Shown here piece by piece: positions 51,776 to 61,157 of a DNA stretch of 64,000 nucleotides (positions are counted from its first letter, which is position 1; every line of letters starts with the position of its first letter). This DNA comes from Paraburkholderia sp. HP33-1 (lineage in GTDB: Bacteria > Pseudomonadota > Gammaproteobacteria > Burkholderiales > Burkholderiaceae): assembly GCF_021390595.1 (NCBI RefSeq), contig NZ_JAJEJR010000001.1, positions 310,001 to 374,000 of the forward strand, written 5' to 3'. The translations under genes were made by a program, and so were the position numbers. The notes beneath the pieces were generated by a model. That model was not told the DNA's origin, did no database searches, and saw nothing but the letters and a program-made list of their open reading frames with translations.

Positions 51776-53359
51776 ATGAAAACAATCAAGCGAGCGCTCA
51801 TGAGCGTGCTGGCGACGAGCGGACTGCTTTTCGCCGGCGCCGCCCTGGCAGTGGGCGATGCTCCGGGCGGCCCTGCCGTCAACGCGATCAATCTCCAGCC
51901 GCCTGTAACGAAAATCGCTGAGGAGCTGTTCAACCTCCACATGTTCATGCTTGGCCTTTGCACCGTGATCTTCGTCGGTGTGTTCGGTGTGATGTTCTAT
52001 TCGATCTTCGCGCACCGCAAATCGAAGGGCCACAAGGCAGCCAATTTCCACGAAAGCACCACCGTCGAAATCATCTGGACGATCGTGCCGTTCATCATCG
52101 TCGTGCTGATGGCGCTACCCGCCACCAAGGCCGTCGTCGCGATGAAGGACACCTCGAACGCCGACCTCACGATCAAAGTCACCGGCTACCAGTGGAAGTG
52201 GGGCTACGACTACGTGAAGGGGCCGGGCGAGGGCATCGGCTTCCTGTCCACGCTCGCCACGCCGCGCGCGCAAACCGAAGGCCGCGAGCCGATCTCCACG
52301 CTCTATCTGCAGGAAGTCGACAACCCGCTCGTGGTGCCGGTCGACAAGAAAATCCGCATCATCACCACCGCGAACGACGTGGTCCACTCCTGGTACGTGC
52401 CGGCTTTCGGCGTGAAGCAGGATGCGATTCCGGGCTTCGTGCGCGACACGTGGTTCAAGGCTAACCGCACGGGCACGTTCCGCGGCTTCTGTACCGAACT
52501 GTGCGGCAAGGAACACGCGTTCATGCCGGTCGTCGTCGAGGTGCTGTCGGCCGACGACTACGCGAAGTGGGTCGACGAGCAGAAGAAGAAAATGGCCGCC
52601 GGCCAGGACGATCCGAACAAGACCTACACGATGGCCGAGCTGATGGAGCGCGGCGGCAAGGTCTACGCGGCGAACTGCGCGGTCTGCCACCAGCCGACCG
52701 GCAAGGGCGCGGGCGCATTTCCGGCGCTCGACGGCAGCAAGATCGCCAATGGTCCGATCGCCCAGCACGTCAGCATCGTGCTGAAGGGCAAGAACGCGAT
52801 GCCTCCTTGGGCGCCGACGCTGAACGACGTCGAGATCGCATCGGTGATCACGTACGAACGTAACTCGTGGGGCAACCACACGGCCGACATCCTCCAACCG
52901 AAACAGGTCGCTGACGCGCGCAACGGCAAGCTGCCGGAAGGTGGCGATCATCTGGCCGACGCTGGTGCTGCGGCAAGCGGCGCCGCTGCGGCATCGGGTG
53001 CGGAAGCGGCTTCCGCGCCGGCTGCATCGGACAACGCTGCGGCCACGCTGCCGGCGAGCGTCTACTTCGATACCGGCAAGAGCACGCTGCCGGCCGACGC
53101 AAAAGCGGCGGTCGACGCGGCCGCGGCCTACGCGAAGGCGCATCCCGATGCGAAATTCACGCTGTCGGGCTTCACCGACGCAACCGGCTCCGCCGACGTC
53201 AACGAGAAGCTCGCGAAGAGTCGTGCCGAAGCCGTTCGCGACGCGCTGAAAGCGGCCGGCATTGCCGAAGACCACATTATTTTGAAGAAGCCGGAAACGA
53301 TCACCGGCGGCACGGACGCGAAGGAAGCCCGCCGCGTTCAGATCAGCCCGGCAGCCTGA
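51776..53359 (+). CDS. coxB: Cytochrome c oxidase subunit II with cytochrome c and OmpA-like domains
   Basis: 527 residues. Signal peptide (1-25), two TM helices (about 53-75 and 95-115), and the CuA cupredoxin domain with Cys239-Thr-Glu-Leu-Cys243-Gly-Lys-Glu-His247 and Met downstream. A cytochrome c domain follows with Cys301-Ala-Val-Cys304-His305 and an axial Met in Ala-Met-Pro-Pro-Trp. After an Ala/Ser-rich linker (about 385-425) comes a C-terminal OmpA-like domain (Val-Tyr-Phe-Asp-Thr-Gly-Lys start, Ala-Lys-Ser-Arg-Ala-Glu-Ala-Val helix). Heme c on subunit II is common; an OmpA domain is not. The ATG at 51776 has AAGGA upstream; one at 51752 is less likely. Confidence 0.94.
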   Translation: MKTIKRALMSVLATSGLLFAGAALAVGDAPGGPAVNAINLQPPVTKIAEELFNLHMFMLGLCTVIFVGVFGVMFYSIFAHRKSKGHKAANFHESTTVEIIWTIVPFIIVVLMALPATKAVVAMKDTSNADLTIKVTGYQWKWGYDYVKGPGEGIGFLSTLATPRAQTEGREPISTLYLQEVDNPLVVPVDKKIRIITTANDVVHSWYVPAFGVKQDAIPGFVRDTWFKANRTGTFRGFCTELCGKEHAFMPVVVEVLSADDYAKWVDEQKKKMAAGQDDPNKTYTMAELMERGGKVYAANCAVCHQPTGKGAGAFPALDGSKIANGPIAQHVSIVLKGKNAMPPWAPTLNDVEIASVITYERNSWGNHTADILQPKQVADARNGKLPEGGDHLADAGAAASGAAAASGAEAASAPAASDNAAATLPASVYFDTGKSTLPADAKAAVDAAAAYAKAHPDAKFTLSGFTDATGSADVNEKLAKSRAEAVRDALKAAGIAEDHIILKKPETITGGTDAKEARRVQISPAA

Positions 53360-53403
53360 CGTGTTCATGGTCAGCACCGCAGAATTCGCTTTAGGAGATT
53401 GTC

Positions 53404-55017
53404 ATGTCTAGCATCGGACACGATGTAGTAGCGGGCCACGAACACGTGCACGGCGACCATGCCCACGAAACACCGCATGGCTGGCGTCGCTGGCTGTTCG
53501 CAACCAACCACAAGGACATCGGTACGCTGTACCTGATCTTCTCGTTCACCATGTTCCTGTCCGGGGGCGTGATGGCGCTGATGATCCGTGCCGAGCTGTT
53601 CGAGCCGGGTCTGCAGATCATGCGTCCCGAGTTCTTCAATCAGTTGACCACCATGCACGGGCTGATCATGGTGTTCGGCGCGATCATGCCGGCGTTCGTC
53701 GGCTTCGCGAACTGGATGGTGCCGCTGCAGATCGGCGCATCGGACATGGCTTTCGCGCGGATGAACAACTTCAGCTTCTGGCTTCTGCCGGTCGCGGCTG
53801 TCCTGCTGGTCGGCTCGTTCTTCTCGCCGGGCGGCGCGACCGCCGCGGGCTGGACGCTGTACGCACCGCTCTCCACGCAGATGGGCCCGGGCATGGACTT
53901 CGCGATTTTCGCGGTCCACCTGATGGGTGCTTCGTCGATCATGGGCGGTATCAACATCGTCGTGACGATCCTGAACATGCGCGCACCCGGCCTCACACTG
54001 ATGAAGATGCCGATGTTCGTGTGGACCTGGCTGATCACCGCGTACCTGCTGATCGCCGTGATGCCGGTTCTCGCGGGCGCGATCACGATGGTGCTGTTCG
54101 ACCGTCACTTCGGCACGTCGTTCTTCAACGCGGCGGGCGGCGGCGACCCGGTCATGTACCAGCACATCTTCTGGTTCTTCGGGCACCCCGAGGTGTACAT
54201 CATGATCTTGCCGGCGTTCGGGATCGTCTCGCAGGTGATCCCGGCGTTCTCGCGCAAGCCGCTGTTCGGCTATAGCTCGATGGTGTATGCAACGGCATCG
54301 ATCGCGATCCTGTCGTTCATGGTTTGGGCGCACCACATGTTCGTGACCGGCATGCCGGTCACGGGCCAGCTGTTCTTCATGTACGCGACGATGCTGATCG
54401 CGGTGCCGACCGGCGTGAAGGTGTTCAACTGGGTCGCGACGATGTGGCGCGGTTCGCTGTCGTTCGAAACGCCGATGCTGTTCGCGGTGGGCTTCCTGAT
54501 CGTGTTCACGTTCGGTGGCCTGTCGGGTCTGATGCTCGCGATGGCGCCGCTCGACATCCAGTACCACGGTACTTACTTCGTGGTCGCGCACTTCCACTAC
54601 GTGCTGGTAGCGGGGTCGCTGTTCGCGCTGTTCTCCGGGTGGTACTACTGGGCACCGAAGTGGACCGGCTGGATGTACAACGAAACGCGCGGCAAGATCC
54701 ACTTCTGGGCGTCGATGTTCTTCTTCAACCTCGCGTTCCTGCCGATGCACTTCGTCGGTCTCGCGGGCATGCCGCGTCGCTATGCGGACTACCCGGCGCA
54801 GTTCACCGACTGGAACCAGGTGATCACGATCGGCGCATTCGGCTTCGGTCTGTCGCAGGTCTACTTCCTGTTCGCGGTGGCCCTGCCGGCTTACCGCGGT
54901 GGCGGTGAACTCGTCGAGGCGGGCGACAAGCCGTGGGATGGCGCAATGGGCCTCGAGTGGACCGTGCCGAGCCCGGCTCCGTTCCACACGTTCGAGCATC
55001 CGCCGACCGTCGAGTAA
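53404..55017 (+). CDS. coxA: Cytochrome c oxidase subunit I
   Basis: 537 residues, 12 TM helices. Heme-copper core: the low-spin heme ligand His in Thr-Met-His-Gly; Trp-Phe-Phe-Gly-His-Pro-Glu-Val-Tyr (CuB His and cross-linked Tyr, with the K-pathway beginning); the His-His pair in Trp-Ala-His-His-Met-Phe; and His-Phe-His-Tyr-Val-Leu for the heme a3/a ligands. The Glu of the D-channel type A1 enzyme sits in the Gly-His-Pro-Glu-Val segment region. AGGAG precedes the ATG. Confidence 0.97.
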   Translation: MSSIGHDVVAGHEHVHGDHAHETPHGWRRWLFATNHKDIGTLYLIFSFTMFLSGGVMALMIRAELFEPGLQIMRPEFFNQLTTMHGLIMVFGAIMPAFVGFANWMVPLQIGASDMAFARMNNFSFWLLPVAAVLLVGSFFSPGGATAAGWTLYAPLSTQMGPGMDFAIFAVHLMGASSIMGGINIVVTILNMRAPGLTLMKMPMFVWTWLITAYLLIAVMPVLAGAITMVLFDRHFGTSFFNAAGGGDPVMYQHIFWFFGHPEVYIMILPAFGIVSQVIPAFSRKPLFGYSSMVYATASIAILSFMVWAHHMFVTGMPVTGQLFFMYATMLIAVPTGVKVFNWVATMWRGSLSFETPMLFAVGFLIVFTFGGLSGLMLAMAPLDIQYHGTYFVVAHFHYVLVAGSLFALFSGWYYWAPKWTGWMYNETRGKIHFWASMFFFNLAFLPMHFVGLAGMPRRYADYPAQFTDWNQVITIGAFGFGLSQVYFLFAVALPAYRGGGELVEAGDKPWDGAMGLEWTVPSPAPFHTFEHPPTVE

Positions 55018-55140
55018 GCCTCTCCCTGCGAGGTGCCGGGTTCCGGCGGCGCGATATGCCGCCACTGGAACCGGGCGCTTCGCGAGGCGGCTGCCGCGAG
55101 GCGGCCTCGCGAGTCAAGAACAGTATTCAGAAAGTCGAGC

Positions 55141-55275
55141 ATGACGCGCAATCCACAGGAAAGACGGACGCCAGAGCAGATTCGCGCCGGCAACAGGCGG
55201 ATAGGGTTGGTGATGTTCGCGATTGCCGCGGTGTTTTTCGCGGGCGCCATTCTGAAGCAGTGCTGGTTCAGCTAA
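55141..55275 (+). CDS. Cytochrome oxidase small assembly protein
   Basis: 44 residues: a basic N-terminus (Thr-Arg-Asn-Pro-Gln-Glu-Arg-Arg-Thr) and one TM helix (about 21-39), ending Lys-Gln-Cys-Trp-Phe-Ser. Short proteins of this form lie between coxA and cox11 in beta-proteobacteria and are annotated as small assembly factors. The role is inferred from position. Confidence 0.8.
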   Translation: MTRNPQERRTPEQIRAGNRRIGLVMFAIAAVFFAGAILKQCWFS

Positions 55276-55317
55276 CGCGGCCTTCGCAGTCTGTTTGCAG
55301 GTTTGTTGAGGATTCAG

Positions 55318-55944
55318 ATGTCGACGCAACCGCCGGCCGGGGCCGACCGCTCTTTCAACCGTTCGATGCTGATCAAACTGTGCGTCGTCGCTTTGATGAT
55401 GTTCGGTTTCGGTTTCGCGCTGGTGCCGATGTATCGCGCGATCTGCCAGATCACAGGCGTGAACAATCTCGTGCAGCGTGACGTTTCGGCGCGCGAGGCG
55501 AAGAATACGCAGGTCGACATGAGCCGCACGATTTCGATCGAATTCGATGCGAACGCGCGCGGCCTGTTGGGTTTCAAGCCGGAGCAGCGCAGTCTCGACG
55601 TGCATCCGGGCGAAGTGACGACGGTCATGTACGACGTCAGCAACGAGCGGTCGCGCACGATCCGTGCGCAGGCAATTCCGAGCTACGCTCCGAAGCAGGC
55701 CACCGGGTACTTCAGGAAGATCGAGTGTTTCTGCTTCACGCAGCAGACGTTGAACGCGAACGAGACGAAGCGGATGCCGGTGGTGTTCGTGGTCGACCCG
55801 AAGTTGCCTAAGGATGTGAAGACGATCACGCTGTCGTACACGTTTTTCGAGTTGAACACGCCGGCGGCGGCGAGCGCCGATGACACGGGGTCGAAAGCAA
55901 ATGCAACGACCAACGCGGCGGCCACTCCAGCGAAGCCGGCCTGA
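55318..55944 (+). CDS. cox11: Cytochrome c oxidase assembly protein Cox11/CtaG
   Basis: 208 residues. N-terminal TM helix (about 18-38), then a periplasmic immunoglobulin-like domain with the copper motif Glu-Cys-Phe-Cys-Phe-Thr-Gln-Gln. Delivers Cu to the CuB centre of subunit I. An Ala/Thr-rich tail follows. The ATG at 55318 has GAGG upstream. Confidence 0.94.
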   Translation: MSTQPPAGADRSFNRSMLIKLCVVALMMFGFGFALVPMYRAICQITGVNNLVQRDVSAREAKNTQVDMSRTISIEFDANARGLLGFKPEQRSLDVHPGEVTTVMYDVSNERSRTIRAQAIPSYAPKQATGYFRKIECFCFTQQTLNANETKRMPVVFVVDPKLPKDVKTITLSYTFFELNTPAAASADDTGSKANATTNAAATPAKPA

Positions 55945-55994
55945 AGCGGGCTTGACGGCGCGAGCCGCGGATGAACGAAGGAAGACGAAGCGAA

Positions 55995-56204
55995 ATGAAC
56001 GATAACGGCGGCAGTCCGCGCAAGAGCAGTTTCGGTCAGTCGATGCGCGCGGTGTTCTGGTCGTTTTTCGGCGTGCGCAAGCGCCGCGATCTCGAAGCGG
56101 ACGCCACGCAGCTCAACCCGCTGCATGTGATCGTGGCGGCGCTGATCGGTGCGGCGGTTCTGATCGGGGTGCTAATTTTGGTGGTGCGCCTCGTAGTCGG
56201 TTGA
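55995..56204 (+). CDS. DUF2970 small membrane protein
   Basis: 69 residues. Phe-Gly-Gln-Ser-Met-Arg-Ala-Val-Phe-Trp-Ser-Phe-Phe-Gly-Val-Arg-Lys begins the DUF2970 pattern; one TM helix (about 46-66). Conserved in oxidase clusters between cox11 and coxC. The function is unknown. The start is taken at 55995, but 55971 in the same frame is possible. Confidence 0.8.
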   Translation: MNDNGGSPRKSSFGQSMRAVFWSFFGVRKRRDLEADATQLNPLHVIVAALIGAAVLIGVLILVVRLVVG

Positions 56205-56329
56205 GGCAGTAGCCGGGCATGGCGGCAGAGCGGAGCCCACGAATTAGAGAGAAGCGGTGCGGTATCGACGCGCCGCCGAAGACACAGCCGGAGATTCCGG
56301 AACAACTGGACTGAAGTGGAGAATCAAGA

Positions 56330-57187
56330 ATGAGCGGTCAAAACGAGAGCCCGTACTATTTCGTACCGCATCCGTCGCGGCATCCGATCAGCGCCGCCAC
56401 CGGGTTGCTGGTCATGCTCGGATCGCTTGCGGCCTGGATCAACGACCACACGTGGGCGCCGCTCGGCGTGCTTGTCGGTCTGCTGTGGCTGCTCTTTACG
56501 CTGTGGCACTGGTTCGGTGACGCGATCGCCGAGTCGGAAGGCGGTATGTACGGCAAGAACGTCGACCGCTCGTACCGCTGGAGCATGAGCTGGTTCATCT
56601 TCTCCGAAGTGATGTTCTTCGGCGCATTCTTCGGCGCGCTGTTCTATGCCCGCGAAATCGCACTGCATCAGCTCGGCAGCCTCGACTTCAAGCTGATCTG
56701 GCCGGACTTCACGGCGGTGTGGCCCAACAACGGCCCGGCCGCGCTCGTGGGGACCTACAAGTCGATGCAGCCGTGGCCGGTGCCGACCATCAACACGGCG
56801 CTGCTGCTGTCGTCGGGCGCGACGCTGACGGTGTCGCACCATGCGCTGCGCGACAACCATCGCAAGAAGGCGATCGCGTGGCTCGCGGCGACCCTCGTGC
56901 TGGGCGTGAGCTTCCTGTTTCTGCAGGGCTTCGAGTACTACCACGCATACAACGAACTGAACCTGACGCTGGCTTCGGGCATCTACGGTTCGACGTTCTT
57001 CCTGCTGACCGGCTTCCACGGCTTTCACGTGTTCCTCGGCGGCACGATGCTCGCCGTCGTGATGGTGCGCCTGATTCGCGGCCACTTCACGCCGGAACAT
57101 CACTTCGCGTTCGAAGGCGCGGCCTGGTACTGGCACTTCGTCGACGTGGTGTGGCTCGGTCTGTACGTCGTCGTGTACTGGCTGTAA
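56330..57187 (+). CDS. coxC: Cytochrome c oxidase subunit III
   Basis: 285 residues, seven TM helices. Starts with Tyr-Tyr-Phe-Val-Pro-His-Pro-Ser-Arg-His-Pro; conserved Phe-Ser-Glu-Val-Met-Phe-Phe and the end motif Glu-His-His-Phe-Ala-Phe-Glu-Gly-Ala-Ala-Trp-Tyr-Trp-His-Phe-Val-Asp-Val-Val-Trp. Completes the aa3 core. TGGAG precedes the ATG. Confidence 0.97.
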   Translation: MSGQNESPYYFVPHPSRHPISAATGLLVMLGSLAAWINDHTWAPLGVLVGLLWLLFTLWHWFGDAIAESEGGMYGKNVDRSYRWSMSWFIFSEVMFFGAFFGALFYAREIALHQLGSLDFKLIWPDFTAVWPNNGPAALVGTYKSMQPWPVPTINTALLLSSGATLTVSHHALRDNHRKKAIAWLAATLVLGVSFLFLQGFEYYHAYNELNLTLASGIYGSTFFLLTGFHGFHVFLGGTMLAVVMVRLIRGHFTPEHHFAFEGAAWYWHFVDVVWLGLYVVVYWL

Positions 57188-57256
57188 CGCGGCCAGATCC
57201 GTGCGCGCAACGCCGTTCAGGCGGCGCGCACGAGCAGTATGCAAGGCTGAATGCAG

Positions 57257-57287
57257 CGCCGCCCTCGACCTGTCAGGGCGGCGTTTT
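57257..57287 (+). terminator. Rho-independent terminator after coxC
   Basis: CGCCGCCCT (57257-57265), 9-base loop, AGGGCGGCG (57275-57283), then TTTTATTT. Confidence 0.88.
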
Positions 57288-57346
57288 ATTTGGCGATGAG
57301 GATAATTTGCCGCTGACGGTATGCGCCGGCGACTCGTCCGCGAGTG

Positions 57347-57556
57347 TCAGCGCCCGTACGGAATCCCGGTCGACTGAATCCAGCCCATCCAGTGTGCGAA
57401 CAGGATGAACAGGAACAGCGAGATCGACAGGCCTACCCGCGTGGCGAGTGACCAGACCATCCGCTTGGTCTTGCCTTTGTCGTGCATCATGAAATACAGC
57501 GCCGACACCATGCTGGCGATGATCAGAGCAAAGGCGATGGGAACGATAATGTGCAT
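57347..57556 (-). CDS. Twin-transmembrane protein (DUF2909-like)
   Basis: 69 residues. Two TM helices (about 4-23 and 38-60) separated by Met-His-Asp-Lys-Gly-Lys-Thr-Lys-Arg, ending Gly-Ile-Pro-Tyr-Gly-Arg. Such short twin-TM proteins are conserved beside surf1 in beta-proteobacteria. Opposite strand to the oxidase genes, between coxC and surf1. The function is unknown. Confidence 0.82.
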   Translation of the reverse strand: MHIIVPIAFALIIASMVSALYFMMHDKGKTKRMVWSLATRVGLSISLFLFILFAHWMGWIQSTGIPYGR

Positions 57557-57667
57557 GGAACCAACTGAAACCGGAAAGCGCAGTGGCAAGGCAACCATTA
57601 TCGCACCGCGTGCAGGCGTTTGCCGCAGCTTCCCGGTGGCCCTGAACGTGATGCCGGAGCATCTGCA

Positions 57668-58384
57668 ATGAAGTTTCGCCTGATTCCCGCGCTGTTGATC
57701 CTGCTGGTTGTCGTCGTGACGGTGCGGCTTGGTTTCTGGCAGCGCGATCGCGCGCATCAGAAGGAAGCGCTCGAGGCGCGCATCACCCAGTTCGAGAACG
57801 CGCCCGCGCTGCCAGTCAGCGCGGCGCCGCTCGCGCTGAAGGACATCGAGTTTCATCGCGTGAAGGCGCGCGGCAGTTTCGTCCCGGACAAGGTCGTGTA
57901 CCTCGACAATCGTCCGTATAACGATCAGCCGGGCTTTTACGTCGTGATGCCCTTTAAACTCGCCGACGGCGGGTACGTGCTCGTCAATCGCGGCTGGCTG
58001 CCGCGTAACCTGAGCAGTCGCGAGGCCATCGCGCCGTACACGACGCCGTCGGGCGAGGTCGAGATCGAAGGTATCGCGCGCGCCGATGCGACGCGCGCGT
58101 TCGAGCTCGGAGAGGGCGGCTCGGCCGCGCATCGGCTGATCCGGCAGAATCTCGATGTCGCCGCGTACGCTGCGGAGACCGGGTTGCCGTTGCAAACATT
58201 CGTGATCCAGCAAACCGGGGCCGCCAGCGACGGCCTGGTGCGCGACTGGCCCGCGCCGACCACCGGTGTCGAGCGCAACTATGGCTACATGCTGCAATGG
58301 TGGGGCATGGCCGCAGCGGCGCTCGGGTTCGGTCTGTATGCGGCCCGCCGCGCGGGCAAAAAAGAACACGCGCCGGGCGCGTGA
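57668..58384 (+). CDS. SURF1-family oxidase assembly protein
   Basis: 238 residues. Two TM helices near the ends (about 6-22 and 207-226) flank a periplasmic domain. Landmarks: Leu-Gly-Phe-Trp-Gln-Arg-Asp-Arg-Ala at the first helix, Arg-Gly-Trp-Leu-Pro, and Asn-Tyr-Gly-Tyr-Met-Leu-Gln-Trp-Trp at the last. SURF1 supports heme a insertion into subunit I. GGAG precedes the ATG. Confidence 0.92.
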   Translation: MKFRLIPALLILLVVVVTVRLGFWQRDRAHQKEALEARITQFENAPALPVSAAPLALKDIEFHRVKARGSFVPDKVVYLDNRPYNDQPGFYVVMPFKLADGGYVLVNRGWLPRNLSSREAIAPYTTPSGEVEIEGIARADATRAFELGEGGSAAHRLIRQNLDVAAYAAETGLPLQTFVIQQTGAASDGLVRDWPAPTTGVERNYGYMLQWWGMAAAALGFGLYAARRAGKKEHAPGA

Positions 58385-58435
58385 GGAAGCGAAGGCGCGG
58401 CTCGCCGCCGCCCAAACATTGAATGAGGTTCCGTA

Positions 58436-59110
58436 GTGTCGACTCAAACTCCCCGTTCGCCGGAAGTTGCCAAACCCACCGGCAAACCCGCCGCAGCCAA
58501 AGCGATTCCCGGCCAGCCGAACGGACCGGGCTCGCGGCGGCGCGGCCGCTGGGTGCTGCTGCTGCTCGCGGTGATCTGCGCGGCGCCGATCGCGATCTCG
58601 TACTTCATCTACTACGTCGTGAAGCCGACCGGCGGCAGCACGAACTACGGCGCGCTGATCGAGCCGCAGCGGCCCATCCCCGACTCGCTCGTGGTCACCG
58701 GCGCGGACGGCAAGCCACTGAAGCTCGACTCGCTGCACGGCCGCTGGCTGATGATCTCGGTCGATAGCAGCACGTGCGACAAAGCCTGCGCGACGAAGCT
58801 CTACTTCATGCGACAAATCCGCGCAGCTCAGGGCCCGGAACGCGAGCGCGTCGTGGAAGTGTGGCTGCGCACCGATGCAGGCAAGGTCGCCGATGTGATA
58901 CAAACCGCCTACCCCAACACCGACATGCTGATCGCCGATCCGGCGCAGGTCGCCGCCTGGCTGCCTGCCGACACCGGCACGCGGATCACCGACCACATCT
59001 ACCTGGTCGATCCGAACGGCAATCTGATGATGCGTTTCCCGAAAGACGCGAATCCGAGCAAGATCAAAGGCGACCTGACCAAGCTGCTCAAATGGTCGAC
59101 CATCGGCTGA
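58436..59110 (+). CDS. Membrane-anchored SCO-like thioredoxin-fold protein
   Basis: 224 residues from a GTG start. A Pro/Lys-rich N-terminus, one TM helix (about 41-62), then a thioredoxin-like domain with Thr-Cys-Asp-Lys-Ala-Cys (Cys-X3-Cys as in SCO copper chaperones). The usual downstream copper His is not clearly matched: Ile-Thr-Asp-His-Ile-Tyr is the candidate. It may act in copper delivery or thiol redox for CuA assembly. A clearer SCO is at 61158. Confidence 0.82.
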   Translation: MSTQTPRSPEVAKPTGKPAAAKAIPGQPNGPGSRRRGRWVLLLLAVICAAPIAISYFIYYVVKPTGGSTNYGALIEPQRPIPDSLVVTGADGKPLKLDSLHGRWLMISVDSSTCDKACATKLYFMRQIRAAQGPERERVVEVWLRTDAGKVADVIQTAYPNTDMLIADPAQVAAWLPADTGTRITDHIYLVDPNGNLMMRFPKDANPSKIKGDLTKLLKWSTIG

Positions 59111-59132
59111 TGCCGCAACCTGGGTAAACAAG

Positions 59133-60242
59133 ATGTTCGTATTGCAACTGGGCCTGATCGGCTTGTGTATCGCGTTGTTGCCGCTGTCCTACGTGTGGGT
59201 CAAGGCCGACGACAACAAATTCCGCAAGCTGGTCTGGCTCACCACCTTCCTGACACTCGATCTCGTGATGTTCGGCGGCTTCACTCGCCTCACCGATTCG
59301 GGCCTCGGCTGCCCGGACTGGCCCGGCTGCTACGGCACGTCGTCGCCGTTCATAGCGCACGCGGCGATCTCCGCCGCCTTTCAGGCGATGCCGAGCGGCC
59401 CGGTGAGCATGACGAAGGCCTGGATCGAAATGATCCACCGTTACTTCGCGATGGCGATCGGCGTGCTGATCATCGCGCAGACGATCATCGCGTGGACCGC
59501 GCGGATCAAGCGTCGGCCGCTGCATGTGTCGCCGTGGTGGCCGACCTCGCTGTTGCTGCTGATCGTCGTGCAGGGCGCGTTCGGCGCATGGACCGTGACG
59601 ATGAAACTGCAGCCGATCATCGTGACCACGCATTTGTTGCTCGGCCTCGCGCTGCTCGGCACGCTCGGCTGGCTCGCCGCGCGCTTGACGCCGCTACCCG
59701 CCTACGAGCCCGAAACCGCGCGCTGGCGCGTCGCGGCGCTCGCGGGTCTCGCGCTGCTGGTGCTGCAGATCGCGCTCGGCGGCTGGGTCAGCACGAATTA
59801 CGCGGTGCTCGCGTGCACCGACTTCCCGACCTGCAACGGCCAATGGATCCCGCCGATGGACTTCGCGCACGGCTTCCATCTGTGGCGCTCGCTCGGCATG
59901 ACCGGCGATGGCGACATGATCACGCAGGACGCGCTGGTCGCGATTCACTGGACGCATCGCACGTTCGCGTTCGTCGTGATCGCCTATCTGATGTGGTTCG
60001 CGTTGAAGATGCGCCGCTTCGAGTCGCTGCGGCGACCCGCGAACGGCGTGGTGCTGGTGGTGCTGATCCAGTTCATCACCGGGCTGTCGAATATCGTGCT
60101 GCAATGGCCGTTACCGATTGCGGTAGCCCATAACGGCGGGGCCGCGATCCTGCTGCTTCTGCTCGTTATGTTAAACTTTCGGATCGCTTATAGCCGTCCC
60201 GGCCACGCCGCGATCCCTGCGCGCGATGCCGCGCCAGCGTGA
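59133..60242 (+). CDS. ctaA: Heme A synthase (COX15/CtaA)
   Basis: 369 residues, eight TM helices in two four-helix halves. [19 protein letters not shown] is the first signature; conserved His residues lie in Ile-His-Arg-Tyr and Ile-His-Trp-Thr-His-Arg. Oxidises heme O to heme A. The stop is 5 bases before the ctaB start. Confidence 0.95.
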   Translation: MFVLQLGLIGLCIALLPLSYVWVKADDNKFRKLVWLTTFLTLDLVMFGGFTRLTDSGLGCPDWPGCYGTSSPFIAHAAISAAFQAMPSGPVSMTKAWIEMIHRYFAMAIGVLIIAQTIIAWTARIKRRPLHVSPWWPTSLLLLIVVQGAFGAWTVTMKLQPIIVTTHLLLGLALLGTLGWLAARLTPLPAYEPETARWRVAALAGLALLVLQIALGGWVSTNYAVLACTDFPTCNGQWIPPMDFAHGFHLWRSLGMTGDGDMITQDALVAIHWTHRTFAFVVIAYLMWFALKMRRFESLRRPANGVVLVVLIQFITGLSNIVLQWPLPIAVAHNGGAAILLLLLVMLNFRIAYSRPGHAAIPARDAAPA

Positions 60243-60247
60243 CTCAC

Positions 60248-61153
60248 ATGGACAGCACAACACTCTCCCAGACGCCCGGAAGCCGGGTCTCCCAATATCT
60301 CGCCCTGACCAAGCCGCGCGTTACGCAGCTTGCGGTATTCTGCGCGGTCATCGGCATGTTCCTGTCGACACCGGGCATGGTGCCGTGGACCGTACTGATC
60401 GGCGGAACCGTCGGCATCTGGCTGCTGGCCGGTGCCGCGTTCGCAATCAATTGCCTCGTCGAGCAGCAGATCGACGCGAAAATGCGCCGCACGTCGTGGC
60501 GTCCGTCCGCGCGCGGCGAAATCACCACCCCGCAAATCCTGCTGTTCTCGGCCGTGCTCGGCGGCCTCGGCATGTGGACGCTGTACACGTTCGCCAATCC
60601 GCTGACCATGTGGCTCACGGTCGCCACGTTCGTCGGCTATGCGGTCATCTATACGCTGTTGCTGAAGCCCGCCACGCCGCAGAACATCGTGATCGGCGGT
60701 GCGTCGGGCGCGATGCCGCCGGCACTCGGCTGGGCCGCGGTTACCGGCCACGTGCCAGGCGACGCATGGATTCTGGTGCTGATCATCTTCGTGTGGACGC
60801 CGCCGCATTTCTGGGCGCTCGCGCTGTATCGCCGCAAGGACTACGAAAACGCCGGCCTGCCGATGCTACCGAACACGCACGGCGAGAAGTACACGCGTCT
60901 GCATATCCTGCTCTACACGGTGATCCTGTTCGCGGTCACGCTGATGCCGTTTATCTCCGGCATGAGCGGTGTCGTGTACCTCGCGTCGGCGGTGCTGCTC
61001 GGCGCGGTGTTTCTCGCGTATGCGTGGAAGATCTACCGGGAGTATTCGGACGCTCTTGCGCGCAAGACCTTCCGTTATTCGATCGTCTATCTGTCGCTGC
61101 TATTCGCCGCGCTGTTGATCGACCACTACGCGCGCATCGTGATCGGTGCCTGA
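60248..61153 (+). CDS. ctaB: Protoheme IX farnesyltransferase (heme O synthase)
   Basis: 301 residues, UbiA superfamily, about nine TM helices. The prenyl-binding motif is [15 protein letters not shown], with the usual Arg-Pro following; Thr-Pro-Pro-His-Phe-Trp is the second loop. Converts heme B to heme O, the substrate of ctaA. The ATG at 60248 is used; a GTG at 60239 overlaps the ctaA stop. Confidence 0.95.
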   Translation: MDSTTLSQTPGSRVSQYLALTKPRVTQLAVFCAVIGMFLSTPGMVPWTVLIGGTVGIWLLAGAAFAINCLVEQQIDAKMRRTSWRPSARGEITTPQILLFSAVLGGLGMWTLYTFANPLTMWLTVATFVGYAVIYTLLLKPATPQNIVIGGASGAMPPALGWAAVTGHVPGDAWILVLIIFVWTPPHFWALALYRRKDYENAGLPMLPNTHGEKYTRLHILLYTVILFAVTLMPFISGMSGVVYLASAVLLGAVFLAYAWKIYREYSDALARKTFRYSIVYLSLLFAALLIDHYARIVIGA

Positions 61154-61157
61154 CACC

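Noticed and set aside
53371..55065. Long minus-strand frame (about 564 codons) across coxA
   Set aside because: Composition is Arg/His/Glu-rich and it is the complement of conserved oxidase codons, so it is an artefact of GC bias.
57557..59131. Extension of the twin-TM minus-strand frame over surf1 and the SCO-like gene
   Set aside because: The upstream part is antisense to two conserved genes; only the last 69 codons (57347-57556) form a recognisable protein.
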